From contig JBFLFY010000009.1 in assembly GCA_041859875.1 (NCBI GenBank), forward strand, positions 7,628 to 71,627: a stretch of DNA of 64,000 nucleotides, in the 5' to 3' direction. Under the pieces are notes generated by a model that saw nothing but the letters and a program-made list of their open reading frames with translations, was not told the origin of the DNA and did not search any database. The stretch is from Thermocaproicibacter sp041859875 (GTDB taxonomy: Bacteria > Bacillota > Clostridia > Oscillospirales > Acutalibacteraceae). Shown here one piece after another: positions 17,943-25,696 of the stretch (the first letter of the stretch is position 1; each line of letters begins with the position of its first letter). Made by a program: the position numbers and the translations under genes.

Positions 17943-19001
17943 TCACTCAACGGTAAATTTATAAATCGTCGTGCTGTGAAAGGGTTCTTCCGGTTTTAGA
18001 TTTTTATAAGGGAACTCCGGCCGGTTGACAGAATCCGGGTAATACTGTGTTTCCAAGCATACGGCACGGTGCGGTTTCAGCGGAACGCCGCCGCTTGCTT
18101 TCGCGCCCGGTCCAAAAGAATTGGCCGTATAAAGCTGAACCCCTGGCATATCGGTAAATACCAGCATCCGCCGCCCGCTGGCCTCATCAAAAAGCTCAGC
18201 TGCTTTGCGCGAGCCTTTGGAAGCACCCAAAGCAAAATTATGGTCGTAACCCCCGCAGTCCCGAATGGATGGAAGCTGCGAGCGAATATCCTGCCCAACG
18301 GCCTTCGGCTTGCGGAAATCCAGTGCAGTGCCCGCTACAGGCAGAAGCTTTCCGGTTGGAATCAGGCCGCTATCTGTTTCCGTCACAGAATCTGCGAAAA
18401 TCTGCAGTTCCTGTGAAAGGATGCTCTTGGAAGAATCCCCTGTAAGGTTAAAATAGGTATGGTTTGTAAGGCTCAGCGGGGTTTCCGCATCCGTGCGTGC
18501 ATGGTACTCAATCATCAGCGCATTGTCCGTCGTAAGCGTGTAGGTCACTTCCGCGTCAACATTCCCTGGGAACCCGCTCTCGCCATCCGGGCTGTGGTAA
18601 GCGAAGGTAACGGAAGGCGCGTCATCATCATTGTTACTGCATTTAATGCGCCAAACACAGTTCTGCCAGCCAACCGGGGCACTGTGAAGGATATTGGGCC
18701 CTTCATTTTTCGCAAGGCGGTAAACTTTTTCCCCAATGTGGAACTGAGCCCCGCCGATTCGGTTTGCATATCTTCCAATGACCGCGCCAAGTACGTCACT
18801 CGGCGCTTCATATTCGGCAACCGTGTCATGCCCAAGCACAACATTTTCGGACTTCCCATTTTTGCCCGGAACATATAGTTTTGCGACACGGCATCCATAG
18901 GTTAAAAATTCCGCCGACATCCCGTTCTTATTTTTAAGGGTGCAGCAGTCAACTTGCAAACCGTCTTTTTGCCTGCCGAACACCCGCACATCCATGCTCA
19001 T
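17943..19001 (-). CDS. galM: Aldose 1-epimerase (galactose mutarotase)
   Basis: Interconverts alpha and beta anomers of glucose, galactose or related aldoses. The 352-residue length is standard. Family motifs include IGRYANRIGGAQF, NEGPNILHS, SLTNHTYFNL with the catalytic His, YDHNFAL, and QLYTANSFG with a late ETQYYPDSVN, the region of the catalytic Glu. I chose the ATG at 19001 because GGGAGG lies 7 bases before it; the reading frame extends to 19088 without a ribosome site. It follows a ROK kinase by 31 bases, forming a hexose entry unit. Confidence 0.92.
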   Translation of the reverse strand: MSMDVRVFGRQKDGLQVDCCTLKNKNGMSAEFLTYGCRVAKLYVPGKNGKSENVVLGHDTVAEYEAPSDVLGAVIGRYANRIGGAQFHIGEKVYRLAKNEGPNILHSAPVGWQNCVWRIKCSNNDDDAPSVTFAYHSPDGESGFPGNVDAEVTYTLTTDNALMIEYHARTDAETPLSLTNHTYFNLTGDSSKSILSQELQIFADSVTETDSGLIPTGKLLPVAGTALDFRKPKAVGQDIRSQLPSIRDCGGYDHNFALGASKGSRKAAELFDEASGRRMLVFTDMPGVQLYTANSFGPGAKASGGVPLKPHRAVCLETQYYPDSVNRPEFPYKNLKPEEPFHSTTIYKFTVE

Positions 19002-19032
19002 CTGTTTTCCTCCCTGCTTAAATTGGATTTTG

Positions 19033-19980
19033 TTATTCTGCAAGCAGCGCGGCGCCGAGGATTCCCGCGTCATTGCCAAGCTGTGCACGGCAGATTCGCG
19101 TCTGTTTCGCCGAATTCTTTGAATAGACCTCTTTTTTCACTGCTTCCTGAAGAGGAATCATCAGCGGATCTCCCTCATTGCTTACGCCGCCGCCGATGCA
19201 GAGAACATCCGGCTGAAAAATATTAATACAGTTCGTAATGCCGCAGGCCAGGTAATGGATATACTCATCCACCGCTGCCTTGCCAGCTGTATCACCCGCA
19301 CGCATAGCCTGAAATGCCGTGCGCCCGTCTACTTTCGCCATGTCGCCTTCCGTTAGGCTCCACATAACGGAAGAGCGGTCTTTCTTCATCTGCTCCTGCG
19401 TCGTAAGGATCAGACCGGTTGCAGAGGCATATGCTTCCCAGCAGCCATGGCGGCCACAAGTGCACAGGCGGCCGTCCACCTGAATGACGGTGTGACCCAT
19501 TTCGCCGCCTGCAAAGTTGCTTCCTGCAAGGATTTTCCCGTCGATAATAATGCCGCTTCCAATACCGGTTCCCAGCGTGATGGCAACCGCTATGTTTGCA
19601 TTGCGGAGCGCGCCCGCTTTGTACTCGCCGAAAGCGGCGGCGTTCGCGTCGTTTTCCAGCACGACTTTTTTGCCCAGCTTCTCCTGCAAAAGCTTCTGCA
19701 TGGGCAGATTGCTGAAATGCAGGTTATTTGAAAATTCAATCACACCGGTTTCACGGTTAACCGTACCTGGGCATCCTATTCCAATATAAGGAATATCATG
19801 CAGGGTAAGGCCGGCCTTTTGCAGCGTTTCAGCTGCTGCTTCCGCAAGCTGCTGGCATATTTCCTCCCCTGAGCAGGAGGCTGGGGTTTTGCGGCTGGTT
19901 TTCAAAGTCAGCTGATGCTTTTCATCCACGACACCCGCCGCAATGTTCGTCCCGCCGAGGTCAATTCCAAGGTAATCCAT
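19033..19980 (-). CDS. ROK-family glucokinase
   Basis: Phosphorylates glucose or a related sugar with ATP. The 315-residue protein opens with GIDLGGTNIAAGVVD (phosphate loop). It has ENDANAAAFGE with the catalytic Asp, LGTGIGSGIIIDG, and the ROK zinc-site region GHTVIQVDGRLCTCGRHGCWE with its Cys-rich loop. The ATG at 19980 is preferred over the upstream start at 20007 because AAGGA lies about 9 bases before it and the product then begins at the usual MDYLGIDLGG. First gene of the kinase-epimerase operon. Confidence 0.9.
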   Translation of the reverse strand: MDYLGIDLGGTNIAAGVVDEKHQLTLKTSRKTPASCSGEEICQQLAEAAAETLQKAGLTLHDIPYIGIGCPGTVNRETGVIEFSNNLHFSNLPMQKLLQEKLGKKVVLENDANAAAFGEYKAGALRNANIAVAITLGTGIGSGIIIDGKILAGSNFAGGEMGHTVIQVDGRLCTCGRHGCWEAYASATGLILTTQEQMKKDRSSVMWSLTEGDMAKVDGRTAFQAMRAGDTAGKAAVDEYIHYLACGITNCINIFQPDVLCIGGGVSNEGDPLMIPLQEAVKKEVYSKNSAKQTRICRAQLGNDAGILGAALLAE

Positions 19981-20019
19981 AAATTTTGTTCCTTCTTTCA
20001 TGGACATACATTATTTATT

Positions 20020-20049
20020 AGTATACCATTCAAAAAGATGGGTTGTAAA
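20020..20049 (-). promoter_or_regulatory. Promoter of the ROK kinase-galM operon
   Basis: On the minus strand TTTACA (20049-20044), an 18-base spacer and TATACT (20025-20020), about 40 bases before the ATG at 19980. Confidence 0.5.
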
Positions 20050-20152
20050 TAACCGAAAGCAGAAAATATCCTTATTTTTTACATGAATTGTGGTGCTTCC
20101 ATATTTCATTTCATTTCTTTCTGTACCTTCCAGTTCTTTATAGGCAACTTCT

Positions 20153-20171
20153 TTGTGAGTAAAGGTCACAA
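20153..20171. promoter_or_regulatory. Palindrome TTGTGA-N7-TCACAA in the divergent intergenic region
   Basis: Perfect six-base arms in the 306-base gap between the ROK kinase and the XRE gene. The half-sites resemble CRP/FNR or Rex operators, though those usually have a 6-base spacer. The rest of this gap is AT-rich and holds no gene. Confidence 0.4.
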
Positions 20172-20313
20172 TATGTGAATTAAATGTGAGAATAATGTAT
20201 ATAGTAAATATTAAATTGGTATTTTTATGGGGAATATAGTGAAATCCAGTTTATGCTTATAATTGCTGCAGCTACTAAACACAATATATAGGCTATGGGA
20301 AGGATGAAGCACT

Positions 20314-20712
20314 GTGGTTAATATTCATGAGCGTTTGCGGGAGCTTCGTACAAAGTTTGGGTACACGCAAAACCAGGTTGCAAAACTGCTGAACATAGAC
20401 CGCTCCACCTATGCCTATTACGAAACTGGAAAAACTCACCCTGACGTTACAACTCTTCTAGTCCTTTCTAAAATTTACAATCTCTCAATCAGCGAATTAC
20501 TGGCTGACGAATCCGTGCCGAAATATGTAGCAGACCGAGGCTATGTTTCCGACTATATCCGCGGAAAAAAAAATTCCAGCCATATCTATAACCTTACCAC
20601 ATCGGAAAAAGACTTAGTCGGTGCATTTCGCATCTGCTCCCCTGAAGAGCAGCAATGCATTACGGATTATGTATTCAAAATTCTGCGAAAGCATCCCCCT
20701 CTTCTTAAATAG
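20314..20712 (+). CDS. XRE-family transcriptional regulator
   Basis: DNA-binding protein of 132 residues with an N-terminal Cro/C1 helix-turn-helix (LRELRTKFGYTQNQVAKLLNI then STYAYYETGKTHPDV). It has a C-terminal region of about 60 residues without recognised domains. The start is a GTG at 20314 preceded by GGAAGGA. It sits alone, upstream of and co-directional with a DUF4364 gene 58 bases later. Its target is unknown; the palindrome at 20153 is a candidate. Confidence 0.8.
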   Translation: MVNIHERLRELRTKFGYTQNQVAKLLNIDRSTYAYYETGKTHPDVTTLLVLSKIYNLSISELLADESVPKYVADRGYVSDYIRGKKNSSHIYNLTTSEKDLVGAFRICSPEEQQCITDYVFKILRKHPPLLK

Positions 20713-20770
20713 CTTGGCTTTCCGTTTTCTCCGATTTGTGTTAGAATAAAAACCGGGAGGCGGGAATTTT

Positions 20771-21361
20771 ATGAAATTTGATGCTTTCACCGGTGGAATC
20801 GAACCGGGCGGGCTGCGTACAAAAAGCGACATTCGCATTCTGGTCTGCTACCTCCTTACAAGTGTCGAAACACCGCTCGCAAAAAGCGACCTGGTACAGA
20901 TTATTGTTGACAATGGCCTTGCCAATTACTTTGAAGTAACCGACGCAATTTCAGAAATGGCTGAAAAGGGTATCATTACAGTAAGCGGAGATCATGCGGA
21001 AGACTGTGCCGCAACAAAAACAGCACATATGATTTCGAAACAGCTTGACTCAGAGCTTCCGCCTGCCGTACGGCACAAAGCCCTGTGCGCCGCTGTAAAC
21101 CTTTTGGCAAAGGCAAAGCGTGAACGTGAGAACCGAGTGGACATTTCGCCCGATGGAAAAGGATTCTGCGTAAACTGTCACATTTCCGGAGGGAAAACTG
21201 ACCTGATGAGCTTTTCACTTCATGTGCCGGATGCCGCACAGGCCAACCTGGTCAAAGAAAATTTTCAGTCTTCACCAGAAATTGTTTACCGTATGCTTTT
21301 GGCCCTTGTGACTGGTGACCGGGAAATTGCTTCGGATATTCTGAAAAAAGGCAGTTTTTAA
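20771..21361 (+). CDS. DUF4364 family protein
   Basis: Clostridial conserved protein of 196 residues. The N-terminal half looks like a winged-helix module (SDIRILVCYLLTSVETPLAKSD, FEVTDAISEMAEKGII). The C-terminal half is a small alpha/beta domain ending NFQSSPEIVYRMLLALV. Proteins of this family are widespread in Firmicutes and are of unknown function, possibly transcription-related. GGGAGG lies before the ATG. It may share a transcript with the XRE gene and ends at a clear terminator. Confidence 0.8.
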   Translation: MKFDAFTGGIEPGGLRTKSDIRILVCYLLTSVETPLAKSDLVQIIVDNGLANYFEVTDAISEMAEKGIITVSGDHAEDCAATKTAHMISKQLDSELPPAVRHKALCAAVNLLAKAKRERENRVDISPDGKGFCVNCHISGGKTDLMSFSLHVPDAAQANLVKENFQSSPEIVYRMLLALVTGDREIASDILKKGSF

Positions 21362-21393
21362 CCGCAGCATTGAAAAGCGGCTTCAAAAATATT

Positions 21394-21425
21394 TACCGTC
21401 TGCACAAAGCAGGCGGTATTTTTTT
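21394..21425 (+). terminator. Intrinsic terminator after the DUF4364 gene
   Basis: TACCGTCTGC (21394-21403) pairs with GCAGGCGGTA (21409-21418) with one G-U pair and a 5-base loop, followed by T7. Confidence 0.88.
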
Positions 21426-21600
21426 CTGCCTTATAATAAATAAGAATAGATAGAAAAGTGTGTGGCAATATGTTAGAATACAATCTAGTAAACTATGTAT
21501 TTTTCCGGTCCCCCAATCGATGAAAGATGCAAAGAAAGAACAGCGGTACATCTTCGGCTGCAAATTGGAGTAAACTGTATATATTACGGAGGGCATTACA

Positions 21601-22542
21601 TTGGCACTGAACAGCAGAATGCGCGCAATTTTAAAAGCCATTACACAGTTGGAAGTCGTAGATGTGGGAAAGACTTATAAGGCGGAACGCCGGTTCGAAC
21701 TGCTTACTGCAAGGCTGCGCGGCAAACCATCCGACTATAAAATTTACGATCACCAGGTCATCTGCGGCGACCATCATGTTCCCGTGCGGATTTTTCTGCC
21801 GTCTGGTGACGGTCCCTTCCCCGCGCTTCTGTTTTTTCACGGCGGCGGCTGGGTCACCGGCGGCATTGAAAACTACACTGGGGTATGCGTCGACCTTGCC
21901 AAAGCGACCAATCATGTTGTAGCCTGCATTGACTACCGCCTTGCGCCGGAGTACCGATTTCCTGCAGCCCCGGAAGACTGCTACGCTGCCGCAAAAGAAG
22001 CTTTTGCTGGGCATATTCCGGGAATCTCTCCAAATGATATTACGCTGATTGGTGACAGCGCCGGCGGGAACCTTGCTGCGGCTGTCAGCCTGATGGCGCG
22101 GGACAGAAAGAGTTTCTCCCCAAAGCAGCAGATTCTTCTTTACCCTGCAACCTTTAATGATCACAGTGAGTCCTCGCCTTTCCTCTCTATCAAAGAAAAC
22201 GGTACAGACTATCTGCTGACAGCAAAGCGGGTTCAGGAGTTTATGAAGCTGTACAGCAGCTCGGAAGACGATTTTTATAACCCATATTTTGCGCCGCTGC
22301 TGGAAATTGACTTGGCAAACCAGCCCCGCACACTGATTATTTCTGCTGAATTCTGCCCGCTGCGGGATGAAGGCGAATACTTCGGAAGAATGCTGCGCGA
22401 GGCAGGCAACGATGTGTCGATTTACCGAATGAAGGATGCGCTGCACGCATTTATGATGCTGCCGCCGACTTTTGACCAGGTGCAGCTTGCCTACCAGGTG
22501 ATAAATGATTTTTTAATGCAGAAAGGCCTTGGAAATGACTGA
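21601..22542 (+). CDS. Alpha/beta hydrolase, HSL-type acetyl esterase
   Basis: Esterase of the hormone-sensitive-lipase family, 313 residues. The oxyanion motif HGGGW is at 80-84 and the nucleophile S153 lies in GDSAGGN (151-157). A candidate acid follows in PLRDEGEYF, and the catalytic His is in DALHAF. The start is a TTG at 21601 with GGAGG 8 bases upstream. It overlaps the next gene by 8 bases (ATGACTGA). That operon pairs it with an acyltransferase-like protein and a DUF6320 membrane protein, suggesting linked acyl-ester chemistry on a small alcohol or lipid. The substrate is not known. Confidence 0.88.
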   Translation: MALNSRMRAILKAITQLEVVDVGKTYKAERRFELLTARLRGKPSDYKIYDHQVICGDHHVPVRIFLPSGDGPFPALLFFHGGGWVTGGIENYTGVCVDLAKATNHVVACIDYRLAPEYRFPAAPEDCYAAAKEAFAGHIPGISPNDITLIGDSAGGNLAAAVSLMARDRKSFSPKQQILLYPATFNDHSESSPFLSIKENGTDYLLTAKRVQEFMKLYSSSEDDFYNPYFAPLLEIDLANQPRTLIISAEFCPLRDEGEYFGRMLREAGNDVSIYRMKDALHAFMMLPPTFDQVQLAYQVINDFLMQKGLGND

Positions 22543-23854
22543 CGTCAGGGAATGGTCGCGGCTGGACAACGCCGCTAAAATATTTCCGCCTACCTGCTCA
22601 AAGCGGGACCCGAAAGTATTTCGTTTTGTTTGTGAACTGAACGAACCGGTAGATGAAAAAACACTTCAGCCTGCGTTGGAAAAGACGCTGGAACGGTTTC
22701 CCTTTTATAAATCTGTTCTAAAAAAAGGGCTGTTCTGGTATTTCTTTGAAGAAAGCACGCTGAAACCGGCTGTAGAAAAAGACTGTCAGTACCCCTGTGC
22801 GCCAATTTACAATCCGGACGAACCGGGGCTGCTTTTCCGCGTGTGCTATTATAAAAACCGTATTAATCTGGAAGTTTTCCATGCTTTGACTGATGGGATG
22901 GGCGCCGTCCATTTTCTGCGCACACTGGTGTACTACTACTTAATAAAAAAGCACCCGGACTGTATGCCGGAAAAGTTTCAGCTGAATGCCAGCGAACCGC
23001 CCCTTGACCAAATCCGCCAGGATGCTTTTCAAAAGTATTACGACAGCGACAAAAAGGTCAAGTACCAGAAGCAGAACCGCGCGTACCGGATAAAAGGCCT
23101 GCATTTTCAGGACTACCACGCCGGGATTGTGGAGGGAATCTTATCTGCAAAAGCTGTGCTGCAGGCCGCTCATTCCTATCATGTAACGTTGAGTGAATTT
23201 CTGGCGGCACTGCTCATCTGTTCCATTGGCGACAGTATGTCGGTGCGTGACCGAAAGTATCCGGTTGTTATTACCGTTCCCGTTGACCTGCGGCACTTTT
23301 TTCCCACACCGACAGCCCGGAATTTCTTCGGGATTATCCATATCGGTCATAATTTTAAAGAAGACGGAAACAGTTTTACAAAAGTGCTTGAAAATGTGCA
23401 AAATTCTTTTAAAGAGCATCTTATTCCGGAAAATATGCTTGGAATCATTGATTTTTACTCTTCGCTGGAAAACAATGTTTTTGTAAAAGCCATCCCACTC
23501 GTGCTGAAAATACCCTGCCTGAAATTTGGCGGATGGTGGGCCAACCGCCAAGACACTGCGGCAATCTCAAACCTCGGTATTATTTCCATGCCGCCGGAGC
23601 TTTCCCGCTATATCCGCTTATTTGATATAATGATCTGCACCGGGCACCCGCAAATCTGCCTTTGTTCATTTCAGGATAATCTTTCCATCAGTTATTCGTC
23701 GCAGCTTCAAAGTACCGGCATCCCCTGCAATTTTTTTCGAAAGCTGACGGAGATGGGCATCGCGGTGGAAATTAATTCAAATTTGGAGCAAAAGGAGGTG
23801 GGCAGCGATGCTGCACTGCAAGAACTGCAAAATAAGCCTGCCAGGAGACTATAA
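22535..23854 (+). CDS. Alcohol-acetyltransferase/condensation-like acyltransferase
   Basis: Predicted cytosolic CoA-dependent acyltransferase of about 439 residues with the chloramphenicol-acetyltransferase/condensation fold. It carries an HxxxDG-type active-site motif FHALTDGMGA at about residues 115-124. A later conserved block reads YPVVITVPVDLRHFFPTPTARNF. Related proteins are annotated as alcohol acetyltransferases in clostridia, but the acceptor is unproven. I chose the ATG at 22535, which overlaps the esterase stop by 8 bases; a TTG at 22529 is possible. It overlaps the DUF6320 gene by 47 bases. Confidence 0.7.
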   Translation: MTDVREWSRLDNAAKIFPPTCSKRDPKVFRFVCELNEPVDEKTLQPALEKTLERFPFYKSVLKKGLFWYFFEESTLKPAVEKDCQYPCAPIYNPDEPGLLFRVCYYKNRINLEVFHALTDGMGAVHFLRTLVYYYLIKKHPDCMPEKFQLNASEPPLDQIRQDAFQKYYDSDKKVKYQKQNRAYRIKGLHFQDYHAGIVEGILSAKAVLQAAHSYHVTLSEFLAALLICSIGDSMSVRDRKYPVVITVPVDLRHFFPTPTARNFFGIIHIGHNFKEDGNSFTKVLENVQNSFKEHLIPENMLGIIDFYSSLENNVFVKAIPLVLKIPCLKFGGWWANRQDTAAISNLGIISMPPELSRYIRLFDIMICTGHPQICLCSFQDNLSISYSSQLQSTGIPCNFFRKLTEMGIAVEINSNLEQKEVGSDAALQELQNKPARRL

Positions 23855-24473
23855 GCGCTGCCCGCTGTGCAAAGGAGAACTTACCGGAAGCGCCGAAAAA
23901 TGCGGGAATGTCTTTCCCCTCATCCATCCTTCGAATGCAGCTGAACACCGTATGCTGAACTTTCTCGCTTTCTGTTCTGTAGCCGGCACTGTCATCTGCA
24001 TCGCCATCAATTTGATTCTGCCAGCAAACGGCTGGTGGTTTCTGTTTGTAATAGGAGGCGTGTGCTGCTTTTGGATTTGTTTTCTGCTTGTTCTGAAAAA
24101 AAGAAAAAACCTGCCCAAAACAATTTTGTGGCAGGTTGGCATTCTTTCCCTAATGGCGTACCTTTGGGACCGATTCACCGGGCACAGCGGCTGGGCGCTG
24201 AACTACGTTTTCCCCATTTTATGCACAGGCGCTATGGTTGCCATGTTTGTAATCGCAAAAGTGCGGAATCTGAATATACAAGACTACATCTGGTACCTTG
24301 TAATTGACTGTGTTTTCGGGATTCTTCCCTTGACGCTGCTCTTAACCGGCAAACTTTCTGTGATTATCCCGTCGGCTATCTGCTTTGCGGCGTCTGTTAT
24401 TTTTCTGGCAGAGCTGCTGCTGTTTGAGGGCAAAACACTTCGGGCAGAGATACAGCGAAGATTTCATCTGTAG
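23808..24473 (+). CDS. DUF6320 protein: zinc ribbon plus six-helix membrane domain
   Basis: The first 25 residues form a zinc ribbon (CKNCKISLPGDYKRCPLCKG, two CxxC knuckles). They are followed by about six TM segments in a 221-residue protein. GGAGGTGG lies before the ATG, which is inside the acyltransferase gene. In clostridia this family is regularly found beside the esterase and acyltransferase seen here, so the three probably form one membrane-associated pathway. No enzymatic motif is apparent in the membrane part. A short GC-neutral gap without features follows to 24660. Confidence 0.75.
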   Translation: MLHCKNCKISLPGDYKRCPLCKGELTGSAEKCGNVFPLIHPSNAAEHRMLNFLAFCSVAGTVICIAINLILPANGWWFLFVIGGVCCFWICFLLVLKKRKNLPKTILWQVGILSLMAYLWDRFTGHSGWALNYVFPILCTGAMVAMFVIAKVRNLNIQDYIWYLVIDCVFGILPLTLLLTGKLSVIIPSAICFAASVIFLAELLLFEGKTLRAEIQRRFHL

Positions 24474-24661
24474 TGCATCTTAGTCGCACAGAGTATAAAT
24501 ACTATCGGGCAATTTCCGTTTTCTTCAGTTTGAAAGATGGCAGGAGAAGAAGCGCCAAGGCTGCGCAGGCAGCTCTAAAATAGGGAACCGCAGAGGGTCA
24601 GCTTTATCCCACAGGAACCCGGACACAATTCTGAAAATGATGCGCTCCTACTGAAGCAATG

Positions 24662-24706
24662 AAAAAAGGATGGCACAGTTTCCCACTGTACCATCCTCTG
24701 CTTTTT
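24662..24706. terminator. Hairpin terminator of the Nudix gene (repeat copy A)
   Basis: GGATGGCACAGT (24668-24679) pairs with 24685-24696 with one mismatch, 5-base loop, A6 on one side and T5 on the other. It sits just past the Nudix stop. A clearly related 45-base sequence occurs at 25474-25518, after tRNA-Ser. Confidence 0.7.
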
Positions 24707-24712
24707 ATTATG

Positions 24713-25204
24713 TTATTTGCTCAAGCTGAATGCAGGTTCTCTTTCATCCGTGACGATATGTTTAACGGCATTGGAAATGTTCGGCAATTCGTTCTTGAAA
24801 AAAGACGGGAAGGCTTTGTAGTTTGCTAAATCTCTAATGGGAATCCAACGCAAATATTCATTATAACCACAGGAATTGCTCTCTTGCATAACAGCCTTGC
24901 AATCCACCGGTTTCATCAAAAAGTAAAAAGAGATTTCATGATTTTCAAAACCGTTTTCAATAAAAAAGTTTTCATGGATAAACAGTAAACGCTCTATCTC
25001 GCATTGAATGCCGGCTTCTTCAAAGACTTCACGCAGTACCGCTTCTTCCGCTTTTTCCCCTAAATGTACAGCGCCGCCAATCGAATAATAATAATCTGAA
25101 GTATCCGATGTAACCATTAATACGTTTTCGTTCTCAATGATTACCGCCGCCGCTCTATATCTAAATTTCATATGTCCGTCTTGAAATGCACAATTATGTT
25201 CCAT
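24713..25204 (-). CDS. Nudix hydrolase
   Basis: Hydrolase of nucleoside diphosphate-linked compounds, 163 residues. The Nudix box is complete: GGAVHLGEKAEEAVLREV followed by FEEAGI, that is G-x5-E-x7-REVxEExG. The first strands (YRAAAVIIENENVLMV) are typical. The substrate is unknown. TAGGAGG lies just before the ATG at 25204. The gene is flanked by two related hairpins and, upstream, by a duplicated tRNA-Ser 3' end, so it may have arrived as a small insertion. Confidence 0.88.
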   Translation of the reverse strand: MEHNCAFQDGHMKFRYRAAAVIIENENVLMVTSDTSDYYYSIGGAVHLGEKAEEAVLREVFEEAGIQCEIERLLFIHENFFIENGFENHEISFYFLMKPVDCKAVMQESNSCGYNEYLRWIPIRDLANYKAFPSFFKNELPNISNAVKHIVTDEREPAFSLSK

Positions 25205-25289
25205 ATAACCTCCTATAAGCTAAGTAAAATATAGTCGAAACCAAGTGCTGCAGAAAATTCATAGGCCAATTATTCCTAAAATACACGGA

Positions 25290-25314
25290 TTTTTTGGCGG
25301 AAGCGGTGGGATTC
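25290..25314. repeat. 25-base direct repeat of the tRNA-Ser 3' end (distal copy)
   Basis: Identical over 25 bases to 25513-25537, the sequence covering the CCA end, acceptor strand and part of the T arm of tRNA-Ser plus its T-rich flank. Beyond 25314 identity stops. Such a duplicate is what integration at a tRNA 3' end leaves behind. Confidence 0.75.
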
Positions 25315-25512
25315 AATTCGCGGAAAATTCCACCACTGTGTGGGGGAAATGTCACGGAGTGACAAAGAGGGACGGAGTTGTTAGCTCGGGCGCGCCTTGG
25401 TCGGTCACAGCTCTGACGTGCCACTGGCACGTCATTCAGTACTGCTCCCCTTCGAATCCCTCTTGTGCAGATGAAAAAAGGACAGCACAGCTCTTCACCG
25501 TACCATCCTTCT
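25315..25512. repeat. Non-coding palindromic element between the tRNA-Ser repeats
   Basis: About 200 bases without a convincing gene on either strand. It contains TGTCAC-GGA-GTGACA at 25350-25364 and a 10-base-arm palindrome TGACGTGCCA-C-TGGCACGTCA at 25414-25434. It also holds the restriction-like GGCGCGCC near 25389. GC content is higher than the flanks. It looks like a small mobile or dispersed repeat, not a leader. Confidence 0.5.
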
Positions 25513-25517
25513 TTTTT

Positions 25518-25606
25518 TGGCGGAAGCGGTGGGATTCGAACCCACGGAACCTTGCGGTTCACCTGATTTCGAGTCAGGCCCGTTATGACCACTTCGATAC
25601 GCTTCC
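25518..25606 (-). tRNA. tRNA-Ser (anticodon CGA)
   Basis: 89 bases including an encoded CCA. Acceptor GGAAGCG pairs with CGCTTCC, the anticodon loop reads CTCGAAA (anticodon CGA, codon UCG), a long class II variable arm is present, and the T arm GTGGGTTCGAATCCCAC is intact. Its 3' 20 bases are duplicated at 25295-25314. Confidence 0.96.
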
Positions 25607-25696
25607 AAAAGCCGGCCTTTATTTGGGCCGACGTACCTTGATATTATATACCGAGGAATAGAAAAAAGTCAAGCTTTCAGGGGGCAAAACCCAGAA

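Noticed and set aside
25194..25592. Minus-strand frame of 132 codons covering the tRNA-Ser and the palindromic element
   Set aside because: It reads through a tRNA and terminator and has no ribosome site; treated as a chance frame.
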